A stretch of 45,122 bases of DNA from Bacteriovoracaceae bacterium (GTDB lineage: Bacteria > Bdellovibrionota > Bacteriovoracia > Bacteriovoracales > Bacteriovoracaceae): positions 1 through 45,122 of the forward strand of contig CANHIY010000008.1 in the NCBI GenBank assembly GCA_947461175.1, read 5' to 3'. This document shows positions 22,535 through 30,789 of the stretch, one piece after another. Every line of letters begins with the position of its first letter. Position 1 is the stretch's first letter. The notes beneath the pieces were generated by a model, which searched no databases, was not told the DNA's origin, and worked only from the letters and a program-made list of their open reading frames with translations. The position numbers and the translations under genes are program-made.

Positions 22535-23101
22535 GTGAAAACAATCATTAATACCCAAGTCGTAGACTTTAAAGTTGAGGCCTATCACAATCAAAAGTTT
22601 ATCACCCTAACTCAGGAGAATCTTAAAGATAAGTGGTCCATTTTCTTTTTTTATCCTGCAGATTTTACCTTTGTGTGTCCCACTGAATTAGGAGACATGG
22701 CCCAAAAGTACGATGCCTTCAAGGCCTTGGGAGTTGAAGTTTACTCCATAAGCTCAGACACCCATTTTACTCATAAGGCCTGGCATGACACTTCAGAGAC
22801 TATTAAAAAAATCAATTTCCCCATGATCGCCGACCCTACGGGACACTTAGGCCGCTCTTTTGGAGTTTATATTGATGAAGCTGGTCTTTCTTACCGAGGA
22901 TCTTTTCTGATAAATCCTGAAGGGCTCATTAAAATTGCAGAGATTCATGATAACGGCATTGGAAGAAATGCAGATGAACTTCTTCGAAAAACTCAAGCAG
23001 CGATTTTTGTGGCGACTCACCCCAATGAAGTTTGTCCTGCTAAGTGGAGACCAGGAGAGAAAACACTAAAACCTGGATTAGATCTTGTGGGAAAGATTTA
23101 A
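22535..23101 (+). CDS. ahpC: Alkyl hydroperoxide reductase peroxidase subunit AhpC
   Basis: A 188-aa typical 2-Cys peroxiredoxin that reduces H2O2, alkyl hydroperoxides and peroxynitrite. The peroxidatic site is FTFVCPTE (Cys48) and the resolving Cys is in NEVCPAKW (Cys167), with the C-terminal region normal for the AhpC subfamily. GTG start behind AAGGAG. ahpF follows 17 nt downstream, and divergent oxyR is the likely activator. Confidence 0.95.
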   Translation: MKTIINTQVVDFKVEAYHNQKFITLTQENLKDKWSIFFFYPADFTFVCPTELGDMAQKYDAFKALGVEVYSISSDTHFTHKAWHDTSETIKKINFPMIADPTGHLGRSFGVYIDEAGLSYRGSFLINPEGLIKIAEIHDNGIGRNADELLRKTQAAIFVATHPNEVCPAKWRPGEKTLKPGLDLVGKI

Positions 23102-23118
23102 TTTAAAAAGGAATTTTT

Positions 23119-24672
23119 ATGCTAGACCATGACCTTATCGAGGAACTATCCGCCCTGTTTTTAAAACTTCAAAGTAACATCACCTTCCGGGTGAGTGATT
23201 CAACTCATGAAGACCAAAAAGATCTTTTGGAACTTCTTCATGAGGTGAAGTCTACGAGTCACATGATTGAGGTTAAGTTTCATGAAGTGAGGAGTGATAT
23301 TCCGGAATTTATGATTCTTCGAAACGGGGTTGAAACGGGGATTTCTTTTAAAGGAATCCCCACAGGTCATGAGTTTAGCTCCCTTATTCTCTCCATCCTT
23401 AACCTTGATGGAAAAGGAAAATTTCCTGATGAAAGGATCATAAGAAGGATAAAAAATTTAAAGGGTCCCATGAGGCTAAAGACCTATGTGTCACTTAGTT
23501 GTGAGAATTGCCCTGAGGTTGTTCAAATCCTGAACCTTATGGCCTCCCTCCATGAAGATTTTCACCACCAGATGATTGATGGGTCTTATGTACAGGAGGA
23601 GGTCTTTAGTCTTGGCATCCAGGGAGTCCCTTCTATCGTCTCTCAGGGAAAACTCCTCCATTCAGGAAAAATTGATCTTGTAGATCTTCTTGTTAAACTA
23701 GAAAACCATTTTGGTTCAAACTCAATTGAGGTTAGTGAAGCACAGGATTTGGGGGACTATGATGTGGTCATCATCGGCGCAGGGCCTGCTGGTGCCTCTT
23801 CGGCCATCTACACCGCAAGGAAGGGACTTAAGACAGCGATTATTGCTGATAAAATCGGAGGACAAGTCAGAGACACCAAGGGTATCGAGAATCTTGTGTC
23901 TGTGGTTTATACCGAGGGAAAAGAGCTTTCCCAAAAATTAGCGGAGCACATGAGTCAGTACCCGATAAAGATCTTTGAACACCGGAAGGTGGAAAGTGTG
24001 GATGATGGGGTGGTCAAAAAAATAAGGCTTCAAAGCGGGGAAGAGTTGAGGGCGAAGTCACTGATTGTGGCAAGTGGAGCGAAGTGGAGGGAGCTTAGGA
24101 TCCCTGGAGAAAAGGAGTACCTCGGAAGGGGTGTTGCTTTTTGTCCCCACTGCGACGGCCCTTATTTTAAGGGGAAAAAAGTAGCGGTTATCGGAGGAGG
24201 AAATTCTGGGGTTGAGGCGGCGATTGATTTATCACAACTGGTGAAAGAGGTTGTTCTCATTGAATACGCCTCAGAGCTTCGTGCTGATAAGGTGTTGGTG
24301 GAAAAACTAATGAGTCTTCCAAACGTTACGGTCATCACAGAAGGAAAGGCCCTGGAGATTATTGGTGATGGAAAAAGAGTTGAGGGGATAGTCCTTCAGA
24401 TGCAAAAGTCCCAGGAGATAAGAAAGGTTGATTTAGAGGGCATTTTTATTCAAATTGGTCTCATCCCAAATTCTCAATTTCTTAAGGGAGTCGTTGAGAT
24501 GACTTCCCAAGGAGAAATAAAAATAGACCACAAGTGCCGTACCTCAAAAAAAGGCATCTATGGGGCAGGGGATGTCACCAATGTACCTTTCAAGCAAATT
24601 GTTGTGGCCATGGGGGAGGGGGCAAAAGCTGGTCTGAGCGTTTTTGAGGATATGATGATGAAAAATCCATAA
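23119..24672 (+). CDS. ahpF: Alkyl hydroperoxide reductase flavoprotein AhpF
   Basis: A 517-aa NADH:peroxiredoxin reductase. The N-terminal double thioredoxin-fold domain carries SCENCPE (Cys128, Cys131). The FAD site is DVVIIGAGPAGASSA (215-229), the catalytic disulfide is CPHCDG (Cys342, Cys345), the NAD site is VAVIGGGNSGVEAA, and the protein ends with GAGDVTNVPFKQIVVAMGEG. It recycles AhpC with NADH. Full length, co-transcribed with ahpC. Confidence 0.95.
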   Translation: MLDHDLIEELSALFLKLQSNITFRVSDSTHEDQKDLLELLHEVKSTSHMIEVKFHEVRSDIPEFMILRNGVETGISFKGIPTGHEFSSLILSILNLDGKGKFPDERIIRRIKNLKGPMRLKTYVSLSCENCPEVVQILNLMASLHEDFHHQMIDGSYVQEEVFSLGIQGVPSIVSQGKLLHSGKIDLVDLLVKLENHFGSNSIEVSEAQDLGDYDVVIIGAGPAGASSAIYTARKGLKTAIIADKIGGQVRDTKGIENLVSVVYTEGKELSQKLAEHMSQYPIKIFEHRKVESVDDGVVKKIRLQSGEELRAKSLIVASGAKWRELRIPGEKEYLGRGVAFCPHCDGPYFKGKKVAVIGGGNSGVEAAIDLSQLVKEVVLIEYASELRADKVLVEKLMSLPNVTVITEGKALEIIGDGKRVEGIVLQMQKSQEIRKVDLEGIFIQIGLIPNSQFLKGVVEMTSQGEIKIDHKCRTSKKGIYGAGDVTNVPFKQIVVAMGEGAKAGLSVFEDMMMKNP

Positions 24673-24702
24673 AGGTTTAAACGTTTTTAGGAAAATGGGA
24701 TT

Positions 24703-25722
24703 TTATTTCATTTTACTATCGATTAGAATCAATATCCCTATTGTTATTAAGATGGGCCCTCCGAAAAATCCAAGTTTGATCCAGAAACTAAAACTTTTTT
24801 TTATTTTTTCTTCAGATTCGAATGACACAAAAACTTTTCCTAGATTGAAAATTAAATCTTCAAATTTTGATTTGCACAGAAGAAATCTTGCTTTAGTGAG
24901 ACAGTCAATTTTAAGACTTTCTTTAAGTTCAGTTTGAACTCTTAGTTCTTTGTTCTTTTGAAGATTTTTATTTTTAAATTCATCCAGGACAAGATTACGG
25001 TTATCATCGAATTTTGAAATATCACAGTGATCTTTTTCCTCACCTTCCAAAATTGATCTATCTAGATGAGTGGAATCTATTTCATAATTGCCATAACCTT
25101 TTTGATGATCGTCTATAATAGGTTTTTCAATCTTGGGTACATCCTTTGCCGTACCTATAACATAAATTTTTTTTTCAGGGGGAAGAATCATTTCACTTAT
25201 GCGGTATTCATCACTTGGAAGGAAAGTTTTTTTAGTTTCTTCAATAATCCCTTTGGTTAATAGAATTTCTTTAACTTTCGCAGGCAGTTTACCTAGGTCG
25301 TGAGAGTGAAAGTTTTGAGAAAAATGCCACTCTTCGCCGTGAAATTCACAGCTAGAAAAATCCACCGCTGCAATTTCCTTGCTTTCATCAGTGATATAAA
25401 AAAAAGGATTCGAAAAGTAGGTGAATATTCTTATATAATTTACAGTATGCCCATTTTTACTTTTAGATCGATGAATTTCGTCAATGGCCCAGACATAATT
25501 GACACAAATTGACCGTGTAAGTGGAGAGAGGGTTTGATGATCTTTTTCACCATGTATTTTACCGTGGATCTCCACTTTGTTTCCCAGGGCAGCTGAATTA
25601 ATCTTAGACTTAGGTGTATTCTGAATAATCTGAAGCCTCTTAAACTTTTTGAAACTCTGGAAGAAAAGCTTACCTCCAAAAAAGACACAAGCAATACCAA
25701 AGGCAGTAAGGTCATTTTTCAT
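24703..25722 (-). CDS. GIDE-domain membrane protein (LemA partner)
   Basis: A 339-aa protein. After an N-terminal helix, NTPKSKINSAALGNKVEIHGKI...LSPLTRSICVNYVWAIDEI (36-82) matches the GIDE (E3 ubiquitin ligase-like) domain seen in MUL1 and its bacterial relatives. A long charged middle and a C-terminal helix (WIKLGFFGGPILITIGILIL) follow. No RING domain is present, as expected for bacteria. Starts 1 nt after the lemA stop; lemA-GIDE pairs are common in bacteria and relate to the envelope. Function not established. Confidence 0.75.
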   Translation of the reverse strand: MKNDLTAFGIACVFFGGKLFFQSFKKFKRLQIIQNTPKSKINSAALGNKVEIHGKIHGEKDHQTLSPLTRSICVNYVWAIDEIHRSKSKNGHTVNYIRIFTYFSNPFFYITDESKEIAAVDFSSCEFHGEEWHFSQNFHSHDLGKLPAKVKEILLTKGIIEETKKTFLPSDEYRISEMILPPEKKIYVIGTAKDVPKIEKPIIDDHQKGYGNYEIDSTHLDRSILEGEEKDHCDISKFDDNRNLVLDEFKNKNLQKNKELRVQTELKESLKIDCLTKARFLLCKSKFEDLIFNLGKVFVSFESEEKIKKSFSFWIKLGFFGGPILITIGILILIDSKMK

Positions 25723-25723
25723 C

Positions 25724-26320
25724 TTAATGACTCTTTTGTTTAAGAATATTTAGCTTGGGAAGAACCTTCTCTTCCTTTGGGATCTGGAATAGTTCTTTAC
25801 TCGTCATCCTAATCATCCTCGCTATAAATAAGTAGGGAAACTGCTGGATACGTGTATTGTAGATGGTTGTTGTATCATTGTAGAGTTCTCTTCGGTCGGC
25901 GAGGGCTTCTTCAAGGGAGGATAATCTTTCTTGGATTTGCATGAAGTTGTTGTTTGATTTTAAATCTGGATAGGATTCTCCCAGAGAGATAAGTCCATTT
26001 ACAAACGAACTCATTTCATTGGATGAGATTGCTTTCTCTTTGAGACTTCTTCCTTGAATCATATTAAGGCGCGAATTCATGACTTTTTCAACCATTTCAC
26101 TTTCTAATTCGATGTATTGCTGGCAAATGGTAATAATTTGTGGAATTTCATCAAACCTCTGTTTCAGGATGACATCAATATTGGCCCATGACTTTTTAAT
26201 TTCTTCTCTCAACGAGATAAGACTATTATAGGCAGTGATGATGATAAAAATACTACTTATGATCACCCCAGATCCAATAACAATAAGAGCTGCTATGATA
26301 AATTTAAGATATTGTTCCAT
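25724..26320 (-). CDS. lemA: LemA family protein
   Basis: A 198-aa membrane-anchored helical protein. N-terminal helix (8-30), then SWANIDVILKQRFDEIPQII (44-63) and RRELYNDTTTIYNTRIQQFP, the LemA core signatures. Most of the protein faces the periplasm as a helical bundle. Its ATG overlaps the end of the upstream 565-aa gene by a base, so the three genes 28017-24703 are one operon. LemA's role is unclear in general; envelope stress is a common proposal. Confidence 0.85.
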   Translation of the reverse strand: MEQYLKFIIAALIVIGSGVIISSIFIIITAYNSLISLREEIKKSWANIDVILKQRFDEIPQIITICQQYIELESEMVEKVMNSRLNMIQGRSLKEKAISSNEMSSFVNGLISLGESYPDLKSNNNFMQIQERLSSLEEALADRRELYNDTTTIYNTRIQQFPYLFIARMIRMTSKELFQIPKEEKVLPKLNILKQKSH

Positions 26321-28017
26321 TATTTCCCCTCCCTGAAGTACTCTTCAAAAACCCCCATTTCTTTAAAAAAAACAGGATTTTCTTTTTTAATAATCTCAAG
26401 TTCCTCAGGATTTTTTTTTGCCCCTTCATAGAGTTTTAGTAAATCTACGTTGTTTGTTTCAAATTTCCATTTCAAGTACTTCATATTAAAGCTTCCCCAC
26501 CTCATTTCCTCAGAATCCCAGGGCTGAGGAGATAATGAATCCATCTGTAAAAGATGATAATAGGAAATTTTTTTTGAGCCTGCTTCCACGAATTTATCCA
26601 AGAGGGTGAGCTTAAACTTGTCATAGTCATAACCGGTTTGATGCACAAAAAATTCAAGCTTAATCATCCGCTCCTTAAGCCTTCTATCCCTGTTGGGGGT
26701 TGAGTGCGTGTGATACAAGCTCCCTAGTGTCTGGTTTAAAGGACGCAAGAAACTCTCATAATTCATGGTTTCTACCTGGTTATTACAGACCTCCTCTGGG
26801 TGAGCGTTTGGTTCATTGGGGTCATGGTAGCTGCATTCAGAAAATCTCTCGAACACATCATCAGAAGCTCGGTAAAATAAGTTCCCCTGACTGTCGAGGT
26901 GATAGGTTGGGGGAGATTTTGAGATAAAACAATCAGTAGCATTTGTGATACTTAGTTTTTCGCAGGCGATACGGCCATTTTTAACCATGATTTCTCTCTG
27001 CTTAATTTCATGGTCTAATTTATTAATCATTTCCTCAACTTCTAGAACGAGTCTCTTTTTAACTTCTTCGGGGGAGAGATTTAAGGCCTTTTGATAGTAG
27101 TGGTTGGGGCCTCTGATGCTAAGTTCTTCTAATTTTTTTTCAAAATCTTTTTGGTTTTGTTCATTGGAGTAGTAGGGCATTTTTTGGTCAGGAATTTTGG
27201 TGATGGTACCTGAGCAGTTCACGACCCAGTTCCACCCGAGCCATCCAAGATTGGGGTTACCATTTTTTTGAGGTGATAAGTGAAACTCATCAAATATTCT
27301 CTCTGAAAGTGGTCTCACTTCTGCTGGCATTGTGGATGAACTAATCCTAAAAGGGAAAAAAGAGTCAGAGTCAATGGTAAGAAATTCAGTATGTCCCTCC
27401 ATGAGAAAAACACTTCCAGGGGCCAGGCACTTTGAGAGTGTTTTTTCTTTTTTGTCGATGAGCTCAATTTGGTATGTATCCCGGGAAATATTGACGGTAC
27501 CGGTTCCATTCATCCAATCCCTTAATGCGGTTCGGAAACGGGGGTCCTTTTTAAAACTCTCTTGCCAATTCTTTTGATCCCATTTTTCTACTGTTCCATA
27601 TTTTTGATAATCTTTTTGAAAGTTACTAAAACTTACTCCGTTAAAAGAGGCAGGAAGATGATGGATCCGCGAGAAAATGGCCCTTATGGCCAGGGCCGCA
27701 TCAGCGCAGTCGGTGGCAAGATTAATTTGTTGAAAAAAATCCTCCCTCACATTTTCTCTCACCCAGTCTTGGTACTTTTTTTCCCAATCATCCGACCAGC
27801 GTCTGTTCCCCACCCTCCAGACAGAGCCATTATCCGGCAGGTCTTCGGGTTTTAGATCCTGATTTTTTAGGACTCCTGGAGGTGAGCAAAAAAGTCGGTC
27901 TTCGTTTGTGATGATGTCTTCGTCCCTTAGGCTTGAAATATCCGGGGGACAAAGGTCAGTGTTCCCCATTAAGAAATAAGAATGCATGAGTACCAATAAG
28001 ACCAAAACTTTCATCAT
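26320..28017 (-). CDS. Secreted protein with possible Cys-His peptidase-like site
   Basis: A 565-aa exported protein, signal MMKVLVLLVLMHSYFLMGNT. The segment ATDCADAALAIRAIFSRIHHLP (102-122, Cys104) followed by CLAPGSVFLMEGHTEFLTID (about 197-216, His209) is arranged like the Cys and His of papain-like/NlpC-P60 folds, a DCA-type helix start and a G-H-strand. The C-terminal half is helical with several Cys pairs. It is first in an operon with lemA and the GIDE gene, so cell-wall or envelope processing is a reasonable idea. Family not firmly recognised. Confidence 0.6.
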   Translation of the reverse strand: MMKVLVLLVLMHSYFLMGNTDLCPPDISSLRDEDIITNEDRLFCSPPGVLKNQDLKPEDLPDNGSVWRVGNRRWSDDWEKKYQDWVRENVREDFFQQINLATDCADAALAIRAIFSRIHHLPASFNGVSFSNFQKDYQKYGTVEKWDQKNWQESFKKDPRFRTALRDWMNGTGTVNISRDTYQIELIDKKEKTLSKCLAPGSVFLMEGHTEFLTIDSDSFFPFRISSSTMPAEVRPLSERIFDEFHLSPQKNGNPNLGWLGWNWVVNCSGTITKIPDQKMPYYSNEQNQKDFEKKLEELSIRGPNHYYQKALNLSPEEVKKRLVLEVEEMINKLDHEIKQREIMVKNGRIACEKLSITNATDCFISKSPPTYHLDSQGNLFYRASDDVFERFSECSYHDPNEPNAHPEEVCNNQVETMNYESFLRPLNQTLGSLYHTHSTPNRDRRLKERMIKLEFFVHQTGYDYDKFKLTLLDKFVEAGSKKISYYHLLQMDSLSPQPWDSEEMRWGSFNMKYLKWKFETNNVDLLKLYEGAKKNPEELEIIKKENPVFFKEMGVFEEYFREGK

Positions 28018-28151
28018 AAAATGCGTATCGGAAAAATAGATGAATTTTTTTAGTCCTATTTTAAGTCTTAAGATGAGTGGAACTTCTTCCGAAATACTTT
28101 TTTTGTGAGTTCATCCGGAGAGTCTATGGGGAAGTTTTATTATATTTTAAT

Positions 28152-28976
28152 ATGGTTATCTTTCTCTCCGATGTCTTACTCACTTTCCTCACTTTTCCCT
28201 ATTGCTCTCAATTAAATACAACATCCTTTGAACCAGTCGATTGTCAGATACCAACCAACATTCCCCTTTTCCAGTCTGAGGAGGTGTTGAAGCTAAAATT
28301 GAAGTCTGAATTTTTTGATCCTAAGAAAAATCCCAATAACCCTAAAAGTAAAACGAAACTTTATGATGGTGATTTATTGATAGACAAGGGAAGGGATAAA
28401 AATATTCCAGTCAAGATTTCAGTCAGAGGTGGGTATCGCAGTGTTTTGTGTGACCACAAGCCTCTTAAAATTGAAATCTCTAAAGAGGTTGATAAAACGG
28501 GAACTCTTTTTCAGCGCGCTGATAATGAATTTAAGATAGTCCGAGGTTGTCAAAGTAAAGACCCCGAAAACCAAAAGAAAGTCCTCCGAGAGTATCAGCA
28601 GTATAGACTTCTTGAGTGCATGGGGCCACCTCAGTTAAAAGTCCGTCTTTTTTGGTCTGATTTATTAAACTCTGAAGGATTAGCTAAAAATAAAAGCTAT
28701 GGTTTTTTTATCGAGTCCCCAAAAGATGCTAGACAGAGGTGCGCAAAAGACTCTTTGGTGCTCACAAAGGAAGAAGCGTTTAAACAAAATCTTCCCGGAA
28801 GTTTAAACGCCACATTTCTTTTAAATTTGTCAGAAAATATCCTTAGTCATTCCTACATTACAGAAATTGGGGATCACAATTCAAAAAAGATCATTTTAAA
28901 AGATCAAAGAGATGTTCTTATCCCTTACGATTTTGATTTATCGGCCCTGAATGTGGCCTGTGCCTCATTCTCCTAG
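28152..28976 (+). CDS. Secreted protein of unknown function
   Basis: I prefer the ATG at 28152 (274 aa), which gives a signal peptide MVIFLSDVLLTFLTFPYCSQ; the ORF track starts 25 codons earlier at GTG. KLYDGDLLIDKGRDKNIPVK then ISVRGGYRSVLCDHKPLKIE is reminiscent of the N-terminal beta part of CotH-like proteins (short similarity by eye only). Six Cys suggest disulfides. No catalytic motif can be named. Monocistronic, divergent from the 565-aa gene. Confidence 0.55.
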   Translation: MVIFLSDVLLTFLTFPYCSQLNTTSFEPVDCQIPTNIPLFQSEEVLKLKLKSEFFDPKKNPNNPKSKTKLYDGDLLIDKGRDKNIPVKISVRGGYRSVLCDHKPLKIEISKEVDKTGTLFQRADNEFKIVRGCQSKDPENQKKVLREYQQYRLLECMGPPQLKVRLFWSDLLNSEGLAKNKSYGFFIESPKDARQRCAKDSLVLTKEEAFKQNLPGSLNATFLLNLSENILSHSYITEIGDHNSKKIILKDQRDVLIPYDFDLSALNVACASFS

Positions 28977-29071
28977 CTACTTAAAATGATGATGATTAAC
29001 TTCCGGCAAATATTACTACTCTCATAAAAATCCCAATTGGTTATAAAATGTTTTAATTGAGGGAGCGTAAT

Positions 29072-29716
29072 ATGAACCGACTGATATTTTCTTTGTTATT
29101 TCTGATCTTCAATTTAACACCCTGTTGGGCAAAAAATAATGGAAAACAGAATAATAAACCTTTTGTAAGTTTATACATTGGAAGGGCCTTTGGTGCAAAT
29201 ATTGACACTGCTCCCACTATCGTAAAAGAGAAAGATGAGGAATGGGAAACGCTTGGTACAGGCGGCTCACTTGTAGCTGGCTATAAGTGGGGAGTTTTTT
29301 CATTAGAAGCATTGTATACAAGTTTTGGAACATCTGAAGTTAATTACAATGACTTCTATAAAGAAAAACATCGTTCATTTTTTTTGGGTGGTGGTCTACG
29401 TTGGACTCTTTCTTTTTTTGATATAAAAATAGGCTTTGGTACGGGTAATGACAAAGTGACCTACACTCAAGGTCCAAGTAGTACCACTTTTTCCACTTCT
29501 CCAGGAGGAGGAAAAAATTCTGGATCCGGTGGTTATTTTGGTTTTGGTTTTAATTTTGATTTGAGTCCCTCTACTGAATTTCTTATTGATTATACAAGTT
29601 ACTCGTGGAACTTCAGCGACTCTCAAACAATTACTGTTAATGGTGATGCGAAAATAACTGATGAACCTAGTACCACAATGGGAATTTTTTCATTAGGGTT
29701 AAGAAGATTTTTCTGA
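29072..29716 (+). CDS. Outer-membrane beta-barrel protein
   Basis: The ATG at 29072, behind GAGGGAG, gives 214 aa with signal peptide MNRLIFSLLFLIFNLTPCWA. The mature sequence alternates hydrophobic and polar residues with glycine/aromatic-rich strands (SLVAGYKWGVFSLEALYTSF, GGGLRWTLSFFDIKIGFGTG, GGYFGFGFNFDL) and ends in SLGLRRFF with the terminal Phe typical of OMPs. It looks like an eight-stranded OmpX/OmpW-like barrel. The stop is 4 nt from the convergent arginase gene. Confidence 0.75.
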   Translation: MNRLIFSLLFLIFNLTPCWAKNNGKQNNKPFVSLYIGRAFGANIDTAPTIVKEKDEEWETLGTGGSLVAGYKWGVFSLEALYTSFGTSEVNYNDFYKEKHRSFFLGGGLRWTLSFFDIKIGFGTGNDKVTYTQGPSSTTFSTSPGGGKNSGSGGYFGFGFNFDLSPSTEFLIDYTSYSWNFSDSQTITVNGDAKITDEPSTTMGIFSLGLRRFF

Positions 29717-29720
29717 AATT

Positions 29721-30689
29721 TCAGATTTGAAGTTCGGATTTAGAATCATGCCTTTTCAGGTAGTCTCTTGTTGGTTTATCTTTTTTCATTAAGAGTGCTC
29801 CCAATACACTCTCGAGGAAAGAAATGATTAATTCAGAAGATCGCTCTCCTTCTTCCTCGGTACCAAAAAGGGGATTAAATTCTGCAATGTCCATACTTTT
29901 AAGACGACCTGTTTCTCCTAAAAATGTCCCCATTCCAAAAATTTCTTCTCTAAAAGGACCTTCTTTTACTTTGGTACCTGTGCATGTCATGTCTTCAGGG
30001 TCAAAGACATCCACATCAAGGCTTAAGTGAATGGGTCTCGTTCCATAGGGGTCTATTTTTTGAATCGCTGACTCTAAAAGGGACTTGTGGCCAAAGCGGT
30101 TAATTTCTTTTGCTGAAAAGTGCTGAATGCCCAGTTTTTGAATAATAAATTTTTCTGATTCATCTAAGTCCCTTGTTCCAAAGAGGATTAGGTCTTTAGG
30201 GATAAGGCCATGAGTGATCCAGTTAAAATGTTTATCTCTTGCGAGTCCGAGAAGAAATGAGAGCGGCATCCCATGAAAATTGTGGCTTAAGGAGGACTCA
30301 GGAGTATTCACATCCCCATGGGCATCGGCCCAGACCACGATCATATCTTTATGGTGATGGAGAAGACCATGAATTGAGCCTAATCCAAAACCGTGGTCAC
30401 CCCCGATGTTAAGGAGGAAACTCTCTTTAAGATCAAGACTTTTAATGAAATCACTGATGTCTCGGTTTGCAAGAGAGCAAAGCTCATGATTTTTGATGAG
30501 ACTATTTTTCATTTCATTTTTTTCTTTTAATTTGAAGGGGAGAGGAAGTTCCTGGTGATCAATAATGTTACAGGAAGGACGAAGTCTATTGATGAAATGC
30601 CTATCTTTTAAATAACTGTAAGGAAGTCTTACTCCAATATGCTCTTGTCCAAAGTCAAATGGAATGCCTAAAATCTGAATGTTGTTCAT
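29721..30689 (-). CDS. Arginase/agmatinase/formiminoglutamase family enzyme
   Basis: A 322-aa ureohydrolase. Mn ligands: GGDHGFGLGSIHGL, VVWADAHGDVNTPESSLSHNFHGMP and LSLDVDVFDPEDMTCTGT. The DAHGDVNTPE...NFHGMP pattern favours arginase, converting L-arginine to ornithine and urea, over agmatinase, but the specificity is inferred by eye. The C-terminus MDIAEFNPLFGTEEEGERSS is typical. Stand-alone leftward gene downstream of the OsmC-YcaO gene with a 100-nt gap. Confidence 0.8.
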   Translation of the reverse strand: MNNIQILGIPFDFGQEHIGVRLPYSYLKDRHFINRLRPSCNIIDHQELPLPFKLKEKNEMKNSLIKNHELCSLANRDISDFIKSLDLKESFLLNIGGDHGFGLGSIHGLLHHHKDMIVVWADAHGDVNTPESSLSHNFHGMPLSFLLGLARDKHFNWITHGLIPKDLILFGTRDLDESEKFIIQKLGIQHFSAKEINRFGHKSLLESAIQKIDPYGTRPIHLSLDVDVFDPEDMTCTGTKVKEGPFREEIFGMGTFLGETGRLKSMDIAEFNPLFGTEEEGERSSELIISFLESVLGALLMKKDKPTRDYLKRHDSKSELQI

Positions 30690-30789
30690 CTATAGCGTCT
30701 CAAAAATTAGAGTGATTCTCTTATTTTGAAGGCTTTAGAAAACTCTGGATGTTAAGTTTTTGTAAAGTATAGTGAACTGATAAAATTGG

